Positions 53,800-64,000 of a stretch of DNA of 64,000 bases are shown one piece after another. The DNA comes from Azadirachta indica (lineage: Eukaryota; Streptophyta; Magnoliopsida; Sapindales; Meliaceae). The translations under genes and the position numbers were made by a program. Numbering within the stretch: the first letter of the stretch is position 1; each line of letters starts with the position of its first letter. The notes below the pieces were generated by a model that saw only the letters and a list, made by a program, of their open reading frames with translations, made no database searches and was not told where the DNA came from. Location: assembly GCA_022749755.1 (NCBI GenBank), contig CM040453.1:1510102-1574101 (forward strand). Reading direction: 5' to 3'.

Positions 53800-56309
53800 G
53801 AAGGCGTCGCACTATTCCTCTAGCTCAACCTTAGTTTAAATGAGCTCATCTTTTAGGTCTTTGTTAACGTGAACAAGATCTGTTGCGCAAGACCCGAGCT
53901 GGGTTACTTAAGCCTCGAGGTCAATAATTTCGTCCTCAAGGGCACTGTGCTTTTTTGCCCACTTCTTCCTTTCCCCGCTCAATTGAGCCTTCAGATTTTT
54001 CACCCGCTTATCTGATTCTCTCAACTTTTTCTCTAGCAAATTTTTCTTCGAGGTCAGTTGTATTATTAATTTATACAAATTCTAATTAGCAATTGAGTGT
54101 TCATTTGCATTTTTAATGTGCAAGTTGAAATAATGGAACACTTGCATCAATCGAACAATAAGTTAGATAAGGCAATTGCGATTAAACAAAAAAAAAAAAT
54201 CAGAGGTAGTTACCCTACATAGTTATTTATGAATTTTCTCTAGAACGACATCAGTGTTAGCAGCCTCTATCTTCTAAGGTAAGGAAGAGTCAACTGCACA
54301 AGTTAAATGGTTGATGGAAGGAATCAAATACTCAAAGAGCTTTTTTTTCTCCTTCGGGATGTCTGTTCGGGAGAGACCATCCATTTCAATAATTTCTTCT
54401 GCTTGTTCAGTATGTTGTTTCTTGGACAACCTTTCCTCGACACTTTCAGAAACCTCCACCGAGTGCCTTCCTTCATCTTTAGAAGGTTCCTTCTTATCTT
54501 TCTTAGAGCCTTGATTAACCTTCTTCCCTTTTACCTTTTGATTAGCTGTTTTCTTTTTAGGCGACCCGCCCTTATCTTGTTCATGTCTTTTGAAGGGCTC
54601 TTACTGTTTTCGCGCTAAAGCCCCGTCTGGGTCTCTAACGAAGATAGGACAAATGAAATGAGCTCAGAAGCTTTTCCTTGCCTTTCTTCGGAGCCATATT
54701 CCCTATAAGGCATGAAAGATAAAATAAGGACTTATACAAAACATGAATAAAGGTAAAAAAAATGTTTAAAAGAAAAAAATAAACAAAATATTCACTTTTA
54801 CTAGTGGCGGAATCATGAAGATCGGTTTTTAAGATAAGTCATTTTTCCACCCTAAGAGCAACTTTAAGCTATTCACAGGTAGGGGCAACCTTGACAAAGC
54901 CGGGGCTTATCAGTTTGATCAAGGGAAAATAAAGTCTTTTAGTCAGCTTGTTTTGCGCACCCTGCACTGATCTTCTATAACAGAGAGACGGTTAGGTTAG
55001 GTTTTGAACCCCAAGCAGTTGCACAAACAAAAAGGATTATTAGTAAACCTTTATCAATGACGTTTAGCATGAAAGATAGAATACATCGTTCCAACTCTAT
55101 CAAATATACTTACGTAGAATAGGTTTGAATGCATAAGGCATAGAGCCACGTATGTTTATCCCAACTAAGGAAAACTGACACCAGTCCCCACATACGTAAA
55201 ACCATATGTCTTTCCAATTTTTGTTACAACAGGAATTGCTCGTAACCAATTTATCGGCCTCGATACAGGCTTGGAAATAGTAAAAGCCTGGGTATTTCTT
55301 TGATCCCTTCTTGAACAAGAACAAATGTTTAATTTCACCGATAGTTAGTGAGATTTGCTTGGCCATGGCCCAAATCACATACAACCCAATGATAGCTCTC
55401 CACCCATTCAGGTTCAGTTGGTAGGGAGGAATTTCGAAGCCGTAGAACAGAGCAGTAAGGTATGGCTGTAATAGTAAACTAGCCCCTAAGAGAAATAGCT
55501 CTTCATTGAAAGCCACTTTATCCCTCCTCGGACGGCTTGGGAATTTGTTGGCTTTTAAGACCCTAAGAGTAACGGAGTTAAGGATTTGATAGAGTTTCCT
55601 GAAGGCTATTAGGTTAGTCTTAGTGACATTAAAAAGGAATTTGTCGGCTTCGAATGGGTTATTTTCCCTGGTCAGATCCGGAAGAGGATATTGAACCGTA
55701 AGACAATGGTTGTTATTGGTATAAGGGTTCCTTTTGGAGTTTGACTCATCTTGGTCATCCTTAGACTCATCATCTTCCTAGTCGCTTGTGTTCCCATTCC
55801 TTTGTCTACTTAGAATTAGAGGTGCCTCGGATATGTGTTTAGGAAAGAAAGGGAAGGCAAATGTTGATCAGGCTGTTGAGTGATCCTATCTACGAGGTTT
55901 TGGAGAACTTCTTGGTCTCCCACGTTGGTTTGTTTAGGGTCCATTTCTCCCTGTATATGATCAGAAAAACTGTCAGATAAAATCACTACTTTGGACTGGT
56001 GGTAAAAATACTTAAGGGCATTTGACCTAGGGTTTAAGATGGTTAAGGGGATCTTGGCATCACGATCAAAAATGGGTAAAGGTTGGGCCTCATTTAAGGG
56101 AATGATACTATATTCCCTAATGAGTTCAGTTTTAATTCAACAAGAAAGTCGGTTCCAGGCTTTGTAACTGTCTCATATAAGCTCATCAAGGAAGTGTCAA
56201 ATTCACTTGTTGGGCTACTAGGAATGTTCGTCATATGAAGTTTTTCACGTCTTACCATAATTAACCTAAGCAAACAACAATGTGATCTGCTCAGTTCAGA
56301 GTTCACCAC
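53800..56309 (-). pseudogene. Antisense ORF of the Tat element (gypsy-type transposon domain)
   Basis: Minus-strand pieces in order: HMTNIPSSPTSEFDTSL (near 56240), a long open part at 55100-55516 with AFNEELFLLGASLLLQPYLT, then KYPGFYYFQACIEADK and NWKDIWFYVCGDW, then a Lys/Glu-rich part (54274-54620) and a coiled-coil tail (53930-54060, LLEKKLRESDKRVKNLKAQL). This layout is that of the putative gypsy-type transposon proteins (Pfam Transposase_28 type) encoded antisense in Tat-like elements. Function unknown. Stops interrupt it. Confidence 0.6.
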
Positions 56310-57209
56310 AATACAAAACTATGGTTAAGTAATAATTCTGTTCGGGGGAACTTAATTTTGCTCAGTTCTAAGGTCATCATAAGTTTCCTAGGTTGCGACC
56401 TAAACCTGACCAAATCTTTGCTCAAGTAAGGGAAGCTTAAGACGTTTAGGTTAGGCTCTGAAGTGGTTTCTGTGGTTCGTCCTAATGTTCCGGTTTACTT
56501 TAGGGTTCTAAGGCGTAAAAGTAAGTCTGAAATTATGGCCTAATTGTGAAACTAATCAAGAGAAAAACATGACATTTTTCAAACAAAACAACATATTCGC
56601 ATTTCGACACCAAAAAAAATAAACGCAATAATCGAGCTTGAAGGAGAAATAACTTACCTAAATGAAAAGGTCAGCTATAGAGCGAGAAACGAGCGCTTGA
56701 GGAAAAGCAAAACTTGTTTGCAAACCAAGAAAGAAGTTCACAGAGAGCTGTAGGAGAAGCTTGCAGAGAAAGAAGAAGGTTGTAGAACTCTATGGAAGTT
56801 GCGAGAGAAGTAAACGGTTGAAAAGGGTAGGGTGAAACCTTTATGCCCTCCTAATTTCACGCTATAAACAGAACAAATAACTCTGATAGTGCCATGAAGT
56901 CATCGACTGATGTGGACTAGTTGTGCGGGAGAACGTGATAGTAAAGTGAAGGTTCTAAAGGCGATAATGGTTACAAGCATTAAGCATGTTAATTACTAAC
57001 GCAAGAATCAAGGTGGAATGCAGGCACGTTTTCGAACCGTTGGCACTTATTTTGAATTTTAAAAATTACAGTTATGTTCTGTGTTCAGGCACCAAATTGT
57101 GTTCAGCTTAATGTTCTCCTTAGCAAAGTGTTATTTAAGAAATGTCTAAGTTGCTCAGAAAATGAAGTTGCCACTAAAAACATTTTCCACTGGAAACTAA
57201 AGGATTTAG

Positions 57210-57630
57210 TGTTTGGGAAGATAGCCTCGGGCTTATGTGATTAATTGGTTTCATATTAACAAGCCCAATACTTAGTCAGTCTCATGCGTCCTAATTAGAA
57301 CAGCTCGATAGATTTTTAATCAGGTGTTTCACAGGTAATCCTGACCTAAAAAAGATTCTTATAGAGAAAAAAAAGCTAAATTTAGAAGTTTTAATTTAAA
57401 GTAAGTTAGGATTTTACAGGATATATTATGAATTCTATATAAATTCAAATGTCTACTACTACTAGAAGAAGAAAAACTGAAAATATATATATATATATAT
57501 AGCCCTACCCATGTAGATGGGGAACAGAACTTTACGAATTCAGCAGTAAAATTCTTCTTCCTCAAAAAGAAGTAGGAAGAACACAACATTCATTGTGTGA
57601 TATTAGGAGCTATATTTTACGATATTAACA
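57210..57630 (+). repeat. 3' LTR of the gypsy element
   Basis: Starts TGTTTGGGAAGATAGCC and ends GATATTAACA, so it keeps TG..CA ends. It contains a longer AT microsatellite (about 57483-57500) than the 5' LTR. Confidence 0.85.
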
Positions 57631-57928
57631 CCAACCATTCACCCACTTAAATTGGGCATTAGAGACTTCTTATACATAAGAGCGAAGAACACCTTTATGA
57701 ATATTTGAATTGTATTTTAATAAGATGTTCTTTCTTGCTGCCTATCTTCATTTTCCAATGACATCTATCAAAAATTTTTATTAGAATAATGGTACAAAGG
57801 CTACAAGCCAGTTTGAATTGTAATGAAACCCGCCAGTATTCAATTAAGCTTTTTCTTTCAAGAGCAAACTGCACAGTTGCAATACAGAATACAGAAATGT
57901 TTGTCCTTTTCTAGCATTGAATGATATC
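57631..57928. other. 3' flank of the cysteine synthase pseudogene
   Basis: Short spacer between the LTR and the stop codon of the gene copy. From about 57840 it matches the inverse of the 3' flank of the intact copy (17905-17990). Confidence 0.5.
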
Positions 57929-60586
57929 TCAATCAATCGACATGTTTTCTACCTCATGTTGGATGGAGTCGAGCAATTCCGTTGATAAATAACGCTCTCC
58001 GGTACTGGGGAAAATCACCTGCTCATAAAGTCAAAGAAATGGCATGGTTAGTGTAGTTTAGTACAAACTACAGATTGGGCAATAGTTTTTAGGAGCTTGC
58101 AGAATTCTATACCATAGCTAAATATATATGTAAAGAAGAAAATAAAACTTACAACTATGAGTTTCCCAGTATTTTCAAGCCCCTTCGCTACCTTTATAGC
58201 AGCTGCAGTTGCAGCACCAGAAGATATTCCCATCTGCCAACAAATTATCTTACAATTAGCACCCAATAGTCAAGGCCTAAACAGAAATTATAGCATAGCG
58301 AAAGATGGAGTGTAAGAACTCAAAGCAATTGTCAAAATTATGAACATACCAGCAAACCTTCTTTCAAGGCAAGCAGCTTCACAGTTTCCATAGCTTCCTC
58401 ACTTGATACCTGGAAAGAATTTATGGGTGAGCGGCGGCTTAGTCAATGAAAGAAAATCCAACTGTATAACTCTCCCCTTTCCAACCAAAATTTGTTTATT
58501 TATCTCAATCCCACCATTACCAATCACAAGAACAATCGCCATAGAAGTAAAAACTCCTTAGTTCTTATGTACGGTACAAACCTATTATCACTAATTTTCA
58601 TTTAAAATACGTAATAAGCCATATGATTTTGTTTTAAGACTTACTGTAATAACTTCATCAAGTATATCAACATCCAGAATGTCAGGGATAATACCAGGAC
58701 CAATACCCTGGATCCGATGCTTGCTTAAGACATATTGCAGTATGCAAAGTATAAACCAATCAGGAAACAACATATACTTATCAGCATGCAATATATAAAC
58801 CAATTAGGAAACAATATATCCATCTCAGAACGCTTAGAAGAAATCATTTCAGCAACTTTAATATTAAGCTACAGTATATCATAGGTTTGGTCCAGAAACA
58901 AGACTTAAAAAATCAGATAAAACAATGTTAAAGGAGCCTTATATTCAAAGAGAAAATACTGTCAAAAGCAAAAGCATTTCTTCTTGTCATTTGTCAAACA
59001 AAATTCAATGAAATCCTAAACATGGGCAGTTGCACAACGTTTCAATTCAAACACTCAGGTTTAAACCATTAAGTCTTTTCAAATGTGAAAATATGCAACT
59101 GCAGAATCTTGTGCGTGATGCAGCACCACCAAATCCTAATACAAAAGAACAGAGAAGTAAGAAATTAATTAAAACTTAAGAAAAGACTGACCAGCTTGTC
59201 CTCTATTCAAAATTGCACTTTCAGCTGGTTCTATACCATATACTTAGACAAAAACATTAGAAAGCAAACATTAGCAAAAAGAATCAACACATTTATTTCT
59301 CTCTTTCTTTGTCATGTAACAACCTTAATATTTGGATTCTTCTCTTTGAGGAATCTTCCAGTGCCAATCACAGTACCCCAGTCCCAATCCCAGCAATAAA
59401 TAAATCAACTTTCCCTCCTGAGTCTTTCCATATCTCTAGGCCAGTGGTCTCATAATGAATCTACGCATACAAAAACAAACGGATTCATAAACCCATTCAA
59501 ATGCCAACCTACAATACCATATCAACCACAATAATACCTTAGGATTGGCAGGATTTTTGAATTGCCGAAGAAAATAACCATTGGGTATTTTGGCTAGCAC
59601 ATCCTCAACCTTTTTAACAATCCCCTCAAAGCCCCCAGCTGGATCGACAAGATGAATCTCAGCTTCCAAAGCTCTGAGCAGAATTCTTCTCTCGATACTA
59701 TATGTTGATGGCATTACAACTACAACTTTGTAACCTCTTGCTGCTGCAACGAAGTCCATGCCAATGCCAGTATTACCACTTGTAATCTCTACAAGGACAG
59801 TCTTTGGTCAACATTATATGAACATATCCAAAAAGAAAATTTGTTAGTTCAGATGTCCCATAATTGTACCATATTACAAAGATACACCATTAGTTTAAGC
59901 AGTGAGATCCGAGCTTCAGCATCAGTAATGCATTGAAAGTCACTATATATTACATGATTCTGTGAAAAGAGTAATATTATTGTTCATATACAGAATATCT
60001 ATATCCAAAGATGTTTAAATGTTATAGTAGCTAAAACCCAAACTTTCTGAAGACAGAAGAGGTTATTCAATTTTATGAACTGTGTCAACTGGGTCAAGTT
60101 ACTGATTTGGAACCAAAAATAAAATAATTGAGAAGTTCATATTGCATAATTTTATGAATTCTTGTTACATACTTTTCCCGGCATAATTAAGCCCTTTTCC
60201 TCTGCATCTTTGATCATACTGTATGCAATCCTGCAAGTCAAAGTAAAAAGACAAATCTATGAAGTTTGAGGTAAAGATATATGTATAGTGATAAAAAGAA
60301 AAATGCAACCAATTAATAATTCAAAAAAGAGGGAATAAGTTGTATACCTGTCTTTGACACTGGAATAAGGTTCCATCATTTCTAGCTTAGCAGCGATACG
60401 TGCTGCACAACCATCCACAACATTGTTGAGATACACCGTGGGTGTATTGCCTATTAACTGAGCAAGCCCACATATACCAAACACTTTAAGGTAAATTAAA
60501 CACAATAGGCAAAACAGAGAGAGTAAGTTAAAAGTGAAGAAAATTACTTCAGTAACGTTATTCTTAATTGCACACTTGTTCTCTAT
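57929..60586 (-). pseudogene. Cysteine synthase pseudogene, inverted copy
   Basis: Close paralog of 14786-17904 in inverse orientation with the same exon plan: 60548-60586, 60348-60457, 60173-60230, 59538-59801, 59324-59460, then exons near 59206-59256, 58650-58725, 58355-58410, 58155-58232 and 57929-58020. Defects: the start ATG is ATA (60584-60586); exon 5 is 137 instead of 138 nt because one C of a C-run at 59376-59379 (minus-strand G) is lost inside GIGTGG, which brings a TGA soon after; the acceptors of exons 6 and 7 have each lost a G (CTAAG/TATATGG and TTAAG/CAAGC), shifting frame; the promoter TATA is TGTAAAAG. The PLP lysine, TSGNTG and GISSGA are still present, so decay is recent. 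Confidence 0.9.
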
Positions 60587-61877
60587 GGAGCTACTTCTTC
60601 AAACAGTATCGAATATCAAGCAATGAACCTAGCATGTGCACGACAACACGAGTAAATTTATTTGAACATGGAGAGAGCAATTCCTCGAGAGAATGATTTA
60701 AAAAATATATTAAGGCAGAACTCAATTGCAAACACTAAAGAAGAGTTTCATTTGCCTTTCAAAAGCACTACTATTCTTGGTCAGAATTAACCAAGCTCCA
60801 GTCACCAGAAATCTCCTCACAAGGAGGAACCAATTCACGAATTCACAACCCAATAAACTTACCCCTTTTAATAACGTAGTGTAACTACAAACAGAGCAGA
60901 AAACGGAGATAAAGAATGTCAGAAACTTGTCTTTCTCAACCAAAAAGCAATAGAAACAGAACTAGAGCTTAAATTTCAACCACTCAGTACTGTTTCTAAC
61001 CAGATTTTCAAACAGCTGCCACTGGATAACTAGAAGCAAATCGTCTCGTTAAAAGCATAACAAAAAAAAATGCACTGTAAAAGTCCACGCAAAAGCAAAA
61101 TAATCCAATAACACAAACTTGGACAAGCAATGGCAAAAAATATCATAAAGCAAAAGCTCAACCTAAAGAACAACTTAGATTGTACCCACGAGAGAATCAG
61201 TCCGGAAATGCAGTTTCTGATCAACGGGAAATCCGCAGAATAAAATTTATATATCTACACCACTGAACTAACCAGATAATGAAAACCATTGTACAACAAT
61301 AAAATAGTGAACAGATAGAAGTATATCTAATAATTCACTCGCAAAAAAACAAACCATAAACAATTATATATGGAAAAGTTGGTGTAGCTTTCTGCGTGTG
61401 CGCGTTAGCTTGCTAGCTTGCTTTTACAAGATTGCCCTCGGAGTTCAAAGGAGCCTTCCTTGGCCTCATCTTCTTTTGACTGCTGGACAATTTGTTCATT
61501 CGCAATTACATTGGCACTGTTGAAGATTCCAACTTTCATCTCCATAGTTAGCTCCGTGTTTTATTTTATTTCATTCACAATTACAATTCTAACACGCAAC
61601 AGAGGAGTACGACTACGACGACCACCACCACGACAATGTTTTAATTAGACAATTCTTTCTTCTCGAGATGATGCCATAATGGAGTAACCATAATCAAAAC
61701 TATAGATAATCCTAAACGGTTTGAAAAAATAGTTGGTAAACTTTTACATATGGAAAGATAACAGCTTCAAGTTGCAATAGAATGAATCTAGGAATTGTTT
61801 CAATGTACATATTTTATTTTTACCTTGAAATACATTGATTTTAGGGTAGAGAAAATAAAACTTTTAAATTTGACATT
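60587..61877. other. Shared divergent upstream region (second copy)
   Basis: Sequence between the cysteine synthase pseudogene and U1. It matches the inverse of about 13530-14785, including TTCTCGAGATGATGCCATAATGG near 61660. In each copy the two promoters lie about 450 bp apart, back to back. Confidence 0.7.
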
Positions 61878-61888
61878 ATCCCACATCA
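61878..61888 (+). promoter_or_regulatory. snRNA upstream sequence element
   Basis: ATCCCACATCA matches the plant snRNA USE (RTCCCACATCG) except at the last base. It ends 33 bp before the TATA-like element, the spacing known for RNA polymerase II-type plant snRNA genes (pol III types are about 10 bp closer). Confidence 0.8.
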
Positions 61889-61921
61889 GCTAGGTACAAA
61901 CTAAGGGTAACCAGGTAGCTG

Positions 61922-61931
61922 AATAAATAAG
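61922..61931 (+). promoter_or_regulatory. TATA-like element of U1
   Basis: AATAAATAAG, about 30 bp before the U1 5' end at 61954. It is absent from the dead copy at 13.3 kb. Confidence 0.65.
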
Positions 61932-61953
61932 GAATGTGAAGCATCTATTAAAC

Positions 61954-62112
61954 ATACTTACCTAAACGGGGTCAATGGGCGATCAGGAAGGCTCATGGCC
62001 TAGGTTAGTGACCTCCATTGCACTAGGGAGGGGCACTACCCTAAGGTCTGTCCAATGTGGCAGAGCCTATGTCATAATTTGTGGAAGCGGGGGCCTGCGT
62101 TCGCGCGGCCCC
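61954..62112 (+). ncRNA. U1: U1 spliceosomal snRNA
   Basis: About 159 nt. The 5' end ATACTTACCT can pair with AG/GUAAGU donor sites. Stem-loop I contains GGGCGATCAGGAAGGCTC, the place where U1-70K binds. GCACTAGGGAGGGGCACTAC lies in the stem-loop II/III region, followed by the Sm site ATAATTTGTGG and the stem-loop IV hairpin GGGGCCTGCGTTCGCGCGG with CCCC. Oddities: positions 11-12 are AA where U1 normally has GG, and the loop I reads AUCAGGAAGG instead of the usual A or C before GAAGG. USE and TATA elements are in place. It could be an active variant or an early pseudogene. I see no clear 3' box downstream. Confidence 0.85.
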
Positions 62113-62578
62113 TCTCTTATTCTAGCGCTCAATGTTGTTCATGCTTTGTGCTGCGAAACTAGTAGGGATTGTGGGAGAAAAGAAGGCTTTATTTTCAAAG
62201 GACTTGCATTACAGTTGTATAAAACTGGTGTTTCCATTTCAAAGAGAGTTTAGTTGATCGGTAATATTATTGGTAAAATATTTTATGCATCTACCTGAGA
62301 AAAAAGAAAGTTAATCTTTCAAAGGAATTGTATTGAATACAATGAAAGTTCTCACGGCAACATCTATTCTAGTAAAAAGCAAACGATGAGTGTTGATATA
62401 AATGGAGGAACACATCTTTCATGGTCTAAAGATAAATTTATCTTTGTTATGCTGTAAACATTTATTCAACGACTTTATAAGTAAATAACTCTAAAAACAA
62501 TCAAATTAAATATATGAAATATCTTATACATTTAAAAAAAATGTCATATATCTTGTAGTGTGAAATTGTAAAGTTCAC
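62113..62578. other. U1 3' flank
   Basis: AT-rich sequence between U1 and the copia LTR. No canonical plant snRNA 3' box (CAN3-10AGTNNAA) was spotted. No gene seen. Confidence 0.4.
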
Positions 62579-63297
62579 TGTTGGTGAATAGTACTGTATA
62601 GATGAACAGTACCGTATTTATAAACAGTATCGTACTGTATAAGAGCACCGAAATACATCGAAAGTGCAACTACTCTTTTTTGATTTTCTTTACTAATTAG
62701 GTTGGTGTTAGGTGGAGAAAGTTTGAATTTAGGTGGTGGTTGGTAGGTGAAGAAATTTGTGGAGTAAATTGTGGAATGTGTGTTGAAAATGAAAGAAGGA
62801 AACCACTATAAATACCTCACCCCTTTCATCATTCCATTCATCCTAAAATCATCTTTTGAAAGTTTTTATAAAGAGAGAAAAATTAGTTTCTTCTTTGTGT
62901 TGTATTCTTTACTTAGAGTTGTTTCTCCTATTTTGAGAGAGAGTGTGAAATACTCCTATTTAGAGAATTGTTCTTTTTTTATTATTAGAGAGAAAAAGAG
63001 TTGTAATCCCCACTTTAAAATAGTGAAATACTTCTATACTTGCTTGTGGTTTTTACCCAAATTTGTTTAAGGGTTTTTCACGTAAAATATTTGTGTCGAT
63101 TTATTTTACTATTTTATTTTACTATAGACTGTTATACTTCCTACTTATTATTATTATTTTGATGGATAATTATACCTCTTACTTATTTATTGCTTTACGG
63201 TGATGGATGGTTATACCTCCTATATAACGTTTATTTTCATTGTTTTCTTAATTTCATTATAGTTGCGTATTTTGCTTCGACTCCTAATTTCCTAACA
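62579..63297 (+). repeat. 5' LTR of the copia element
   Basis: Starts TGTTGG and ends CTAACA, near-perfect inverted ends. TATAAATA at 62807-62814 is the likely promoter TATA box. Short repeats of the type GAATAGTACTGTA/GAACAGTACCGTA occur at its left end, possible enhancer repeats. Confidence 0.75.
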
Positions 63298-63298
63298 G

Positions 63299-63310
63299 TG
63301 GTATCAGAGC
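63299..63310 (+). other. Primer-binding site (tRNA-iMet)
   Basis: TGGTATCAGAGC is the standard copia primer site complementary to the 3' end of initiator tRNA-Met, one base after the LTR. Confidence 0.9.
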
Positions 63311-63388
63311 TATTGATTGTGCGGGTTACTATTTATAGTTACTGTTTACAAATACTATTGACGGTGAAGAAGCAAATAATCATCAACA

Positions 63389-64000
63389 ATGGTAGTAAAG
63401 TTCGAAATTGAGAAATTCAACAGAAACAATTTTTTGTTGTGGAAAATGAAAATGAAAATGAAGGCAATTTTAAGGAAAGACAAGTGTCTAGCAGCAATTG
63501 GCGAAAAGCCTTCGGATATCGACACAGACAAGTGGAACGAGATGGACAGTGATGCAATTGCCGATCTATACTTGAGATTAGCTGATGGAGTATTAGCTAG
63601 TGTGGAGGAGATGAAGACGGTAAAGGAAATATGGGATACTTTGACAAAATTGTACAAGGCCAAGTCACTACACAACAAAATCTTCTTAAAGAGAAGCTTT
63701 ACACTCTTCGAGTGGTGGAATCCACATCTGTGACTGACCATATCAACATCTTGAAAACTTTATTTTCACAACTTACAACATTAGGGTACAAAATGGAGGA
63801 AAATGAACGTGTAGAGATTCTACTTCAAAGTCTACTGACTCGTATGATCAACTCATCATCAACCTGACAACCAATGTCCAAACGGACTCTCTAGTCTTCA
63901 ATGATGTTGCAGCCACTGTCTTAGAAGAAGAAAAGAGGTGCAAAAATAAGAAAGATAGAAATGTGAGTTCACAGCAAGCAGAAGCATTATCGATGACAAG
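63389..64000 (+). pseudogene. copia gag, frameshifted, partial
   Basis: From the ATG at 63389 the frame reads KFEIEKFNRNNFLLWKMKM and VKEIWDTLTKLYKAKSLHNK, standard copia gag. A one-base loss near 63692 (TTAAAGAGAAGCTT) moves the rest to another frame (LYTLRVVESTSVTDHIN). A second one-base loss near 63836 (after CTA of the LQSL block) shifts it again. Coding similarity continues to the window end (VFNDVAATVLEEEKRC). The capsid-like protein is therefore not made whole. Confidence 0.8.

Larger units (their letters stand above)
47043..57630 (+). mobile_element. Ty3/gypsy LTR retrotransposon, Tat lineage, decayed
   Basis: A 10.6-kb element bounded by two diverged LTRs (47043-47455 and 57210-57630). 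A PBS-like sequence follows the 5' LTR. Gag, protease, reverse transcriptase, RNase H, a second RNase H and integrase remnants lie in that order on the plus strand, and an antisense ORF region fills the 4 kb before the 3' LTR. Two RNase H domains and the antisense ORF point to the Tat (Ogre/Retand/Grande-like) lineage. All reading frames carry many stops and frameshifts, so it cannot move by itself. No matching 5-bp target duplication was found (TTAGA before, CCAAC after). Confidence 0.85.
62579..64000 (+). mobile_element. Ty1/copia retrotransposon, 5' part
   Basis: An LTR of 719 bp (62579-63297), a primer-binding site complementary to initiator tRNA-Met, and the start of gag. The element continues beyond the window, so its other LTR and target duplication cannot be checked; the five bases before the LTR are TTCAC. 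Confidence 0.8.

Noticed and set aside
61975..62253. 92-codon ORF across the U1 gene
   Set aside because: It overlaps the U1 RNA and is explained by its GC-rich structure.

Overview
The window is plant nuclear DNA, probably from a woody eudicot; Citrus or a relative is a guess from protein resemblance, not a demonstrated fact. Genes have many short exons with GT..AG introns, and spacers are very AT-rich. The decaying transposable elements are of plant types: long-TIR Mutator-like elements, a Tat-lineage Ty3/gypsy element and a Ty1/copia element with an initiator-Met primer site.

Layout. 1-1376 (-): first two coding exons of an EDR1-type Raf-like MAPKKK, cut by the window edge. 2099-3041 and about 3178-4681: two non-coding elements with very long inverted-repeat arms, the first with a 9-bp target duplication. 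5527-9338 (+): a non-processed pseudogene of ALG1, the N-glycan mannosyltransferase. 9.4-13.3 kb: AT-rich spacer with a hAT-like end and a small relic of an aromatic amino-acid decarboxylase. 13308-17904: dead U1 snRNA copy (-) beside an intact DES1/OASTL-type cysteine synthase (+). 19527-20856 (+): a seed-maturation LEA gene with ABRE and RY promoter motifs. 22425-41710 (-): a complete 44-exon MON2 gene (1668 codons plus stop). 42708-45054 (-): a second, decayed cysteine synthase with a tandemly duplicated first exon. 46250-46990 (-): an F-box/DUF295 relic. 47043-57630: an old Tat-lineage Ty3/gypsy element with two RNase H domains and an antisense ORF. 57929-60586 (-): a third, dead cysteine synthase, divergent from a well-preserved U1 snRNA gene at 61954-62112 (+). 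62579 to the end: the 5' part of a Ty1/copia element.

The main structural story is an inverted segmental duplication. The divergent pair U1 / cysteine synthase occurs at 13.3-17.9 kb and, in opposite orientation, at 57.9-62.1 kb. The copies have decayed reciprocally: the first kept the enzyme and lost U1, the second kept U1 and lost the enzyme (start codon, TATA box and reading frame). The retained U1 has an unusual 5' end, with AA at positions 11-12 where the usual sequence has GG, so it may be a variant U1.

No CRISPR, tRNA or operon-like structure was seen. The live genes (EDR1, cysteine synthase, LEA, MON2, possibly U1) are functionally unrelated, as is normal for a plant chromosome arm. 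I did not find a clearly undescribed system; the variant U1 with its reciprocally decayed neighbour is the best candidate for follow-up.
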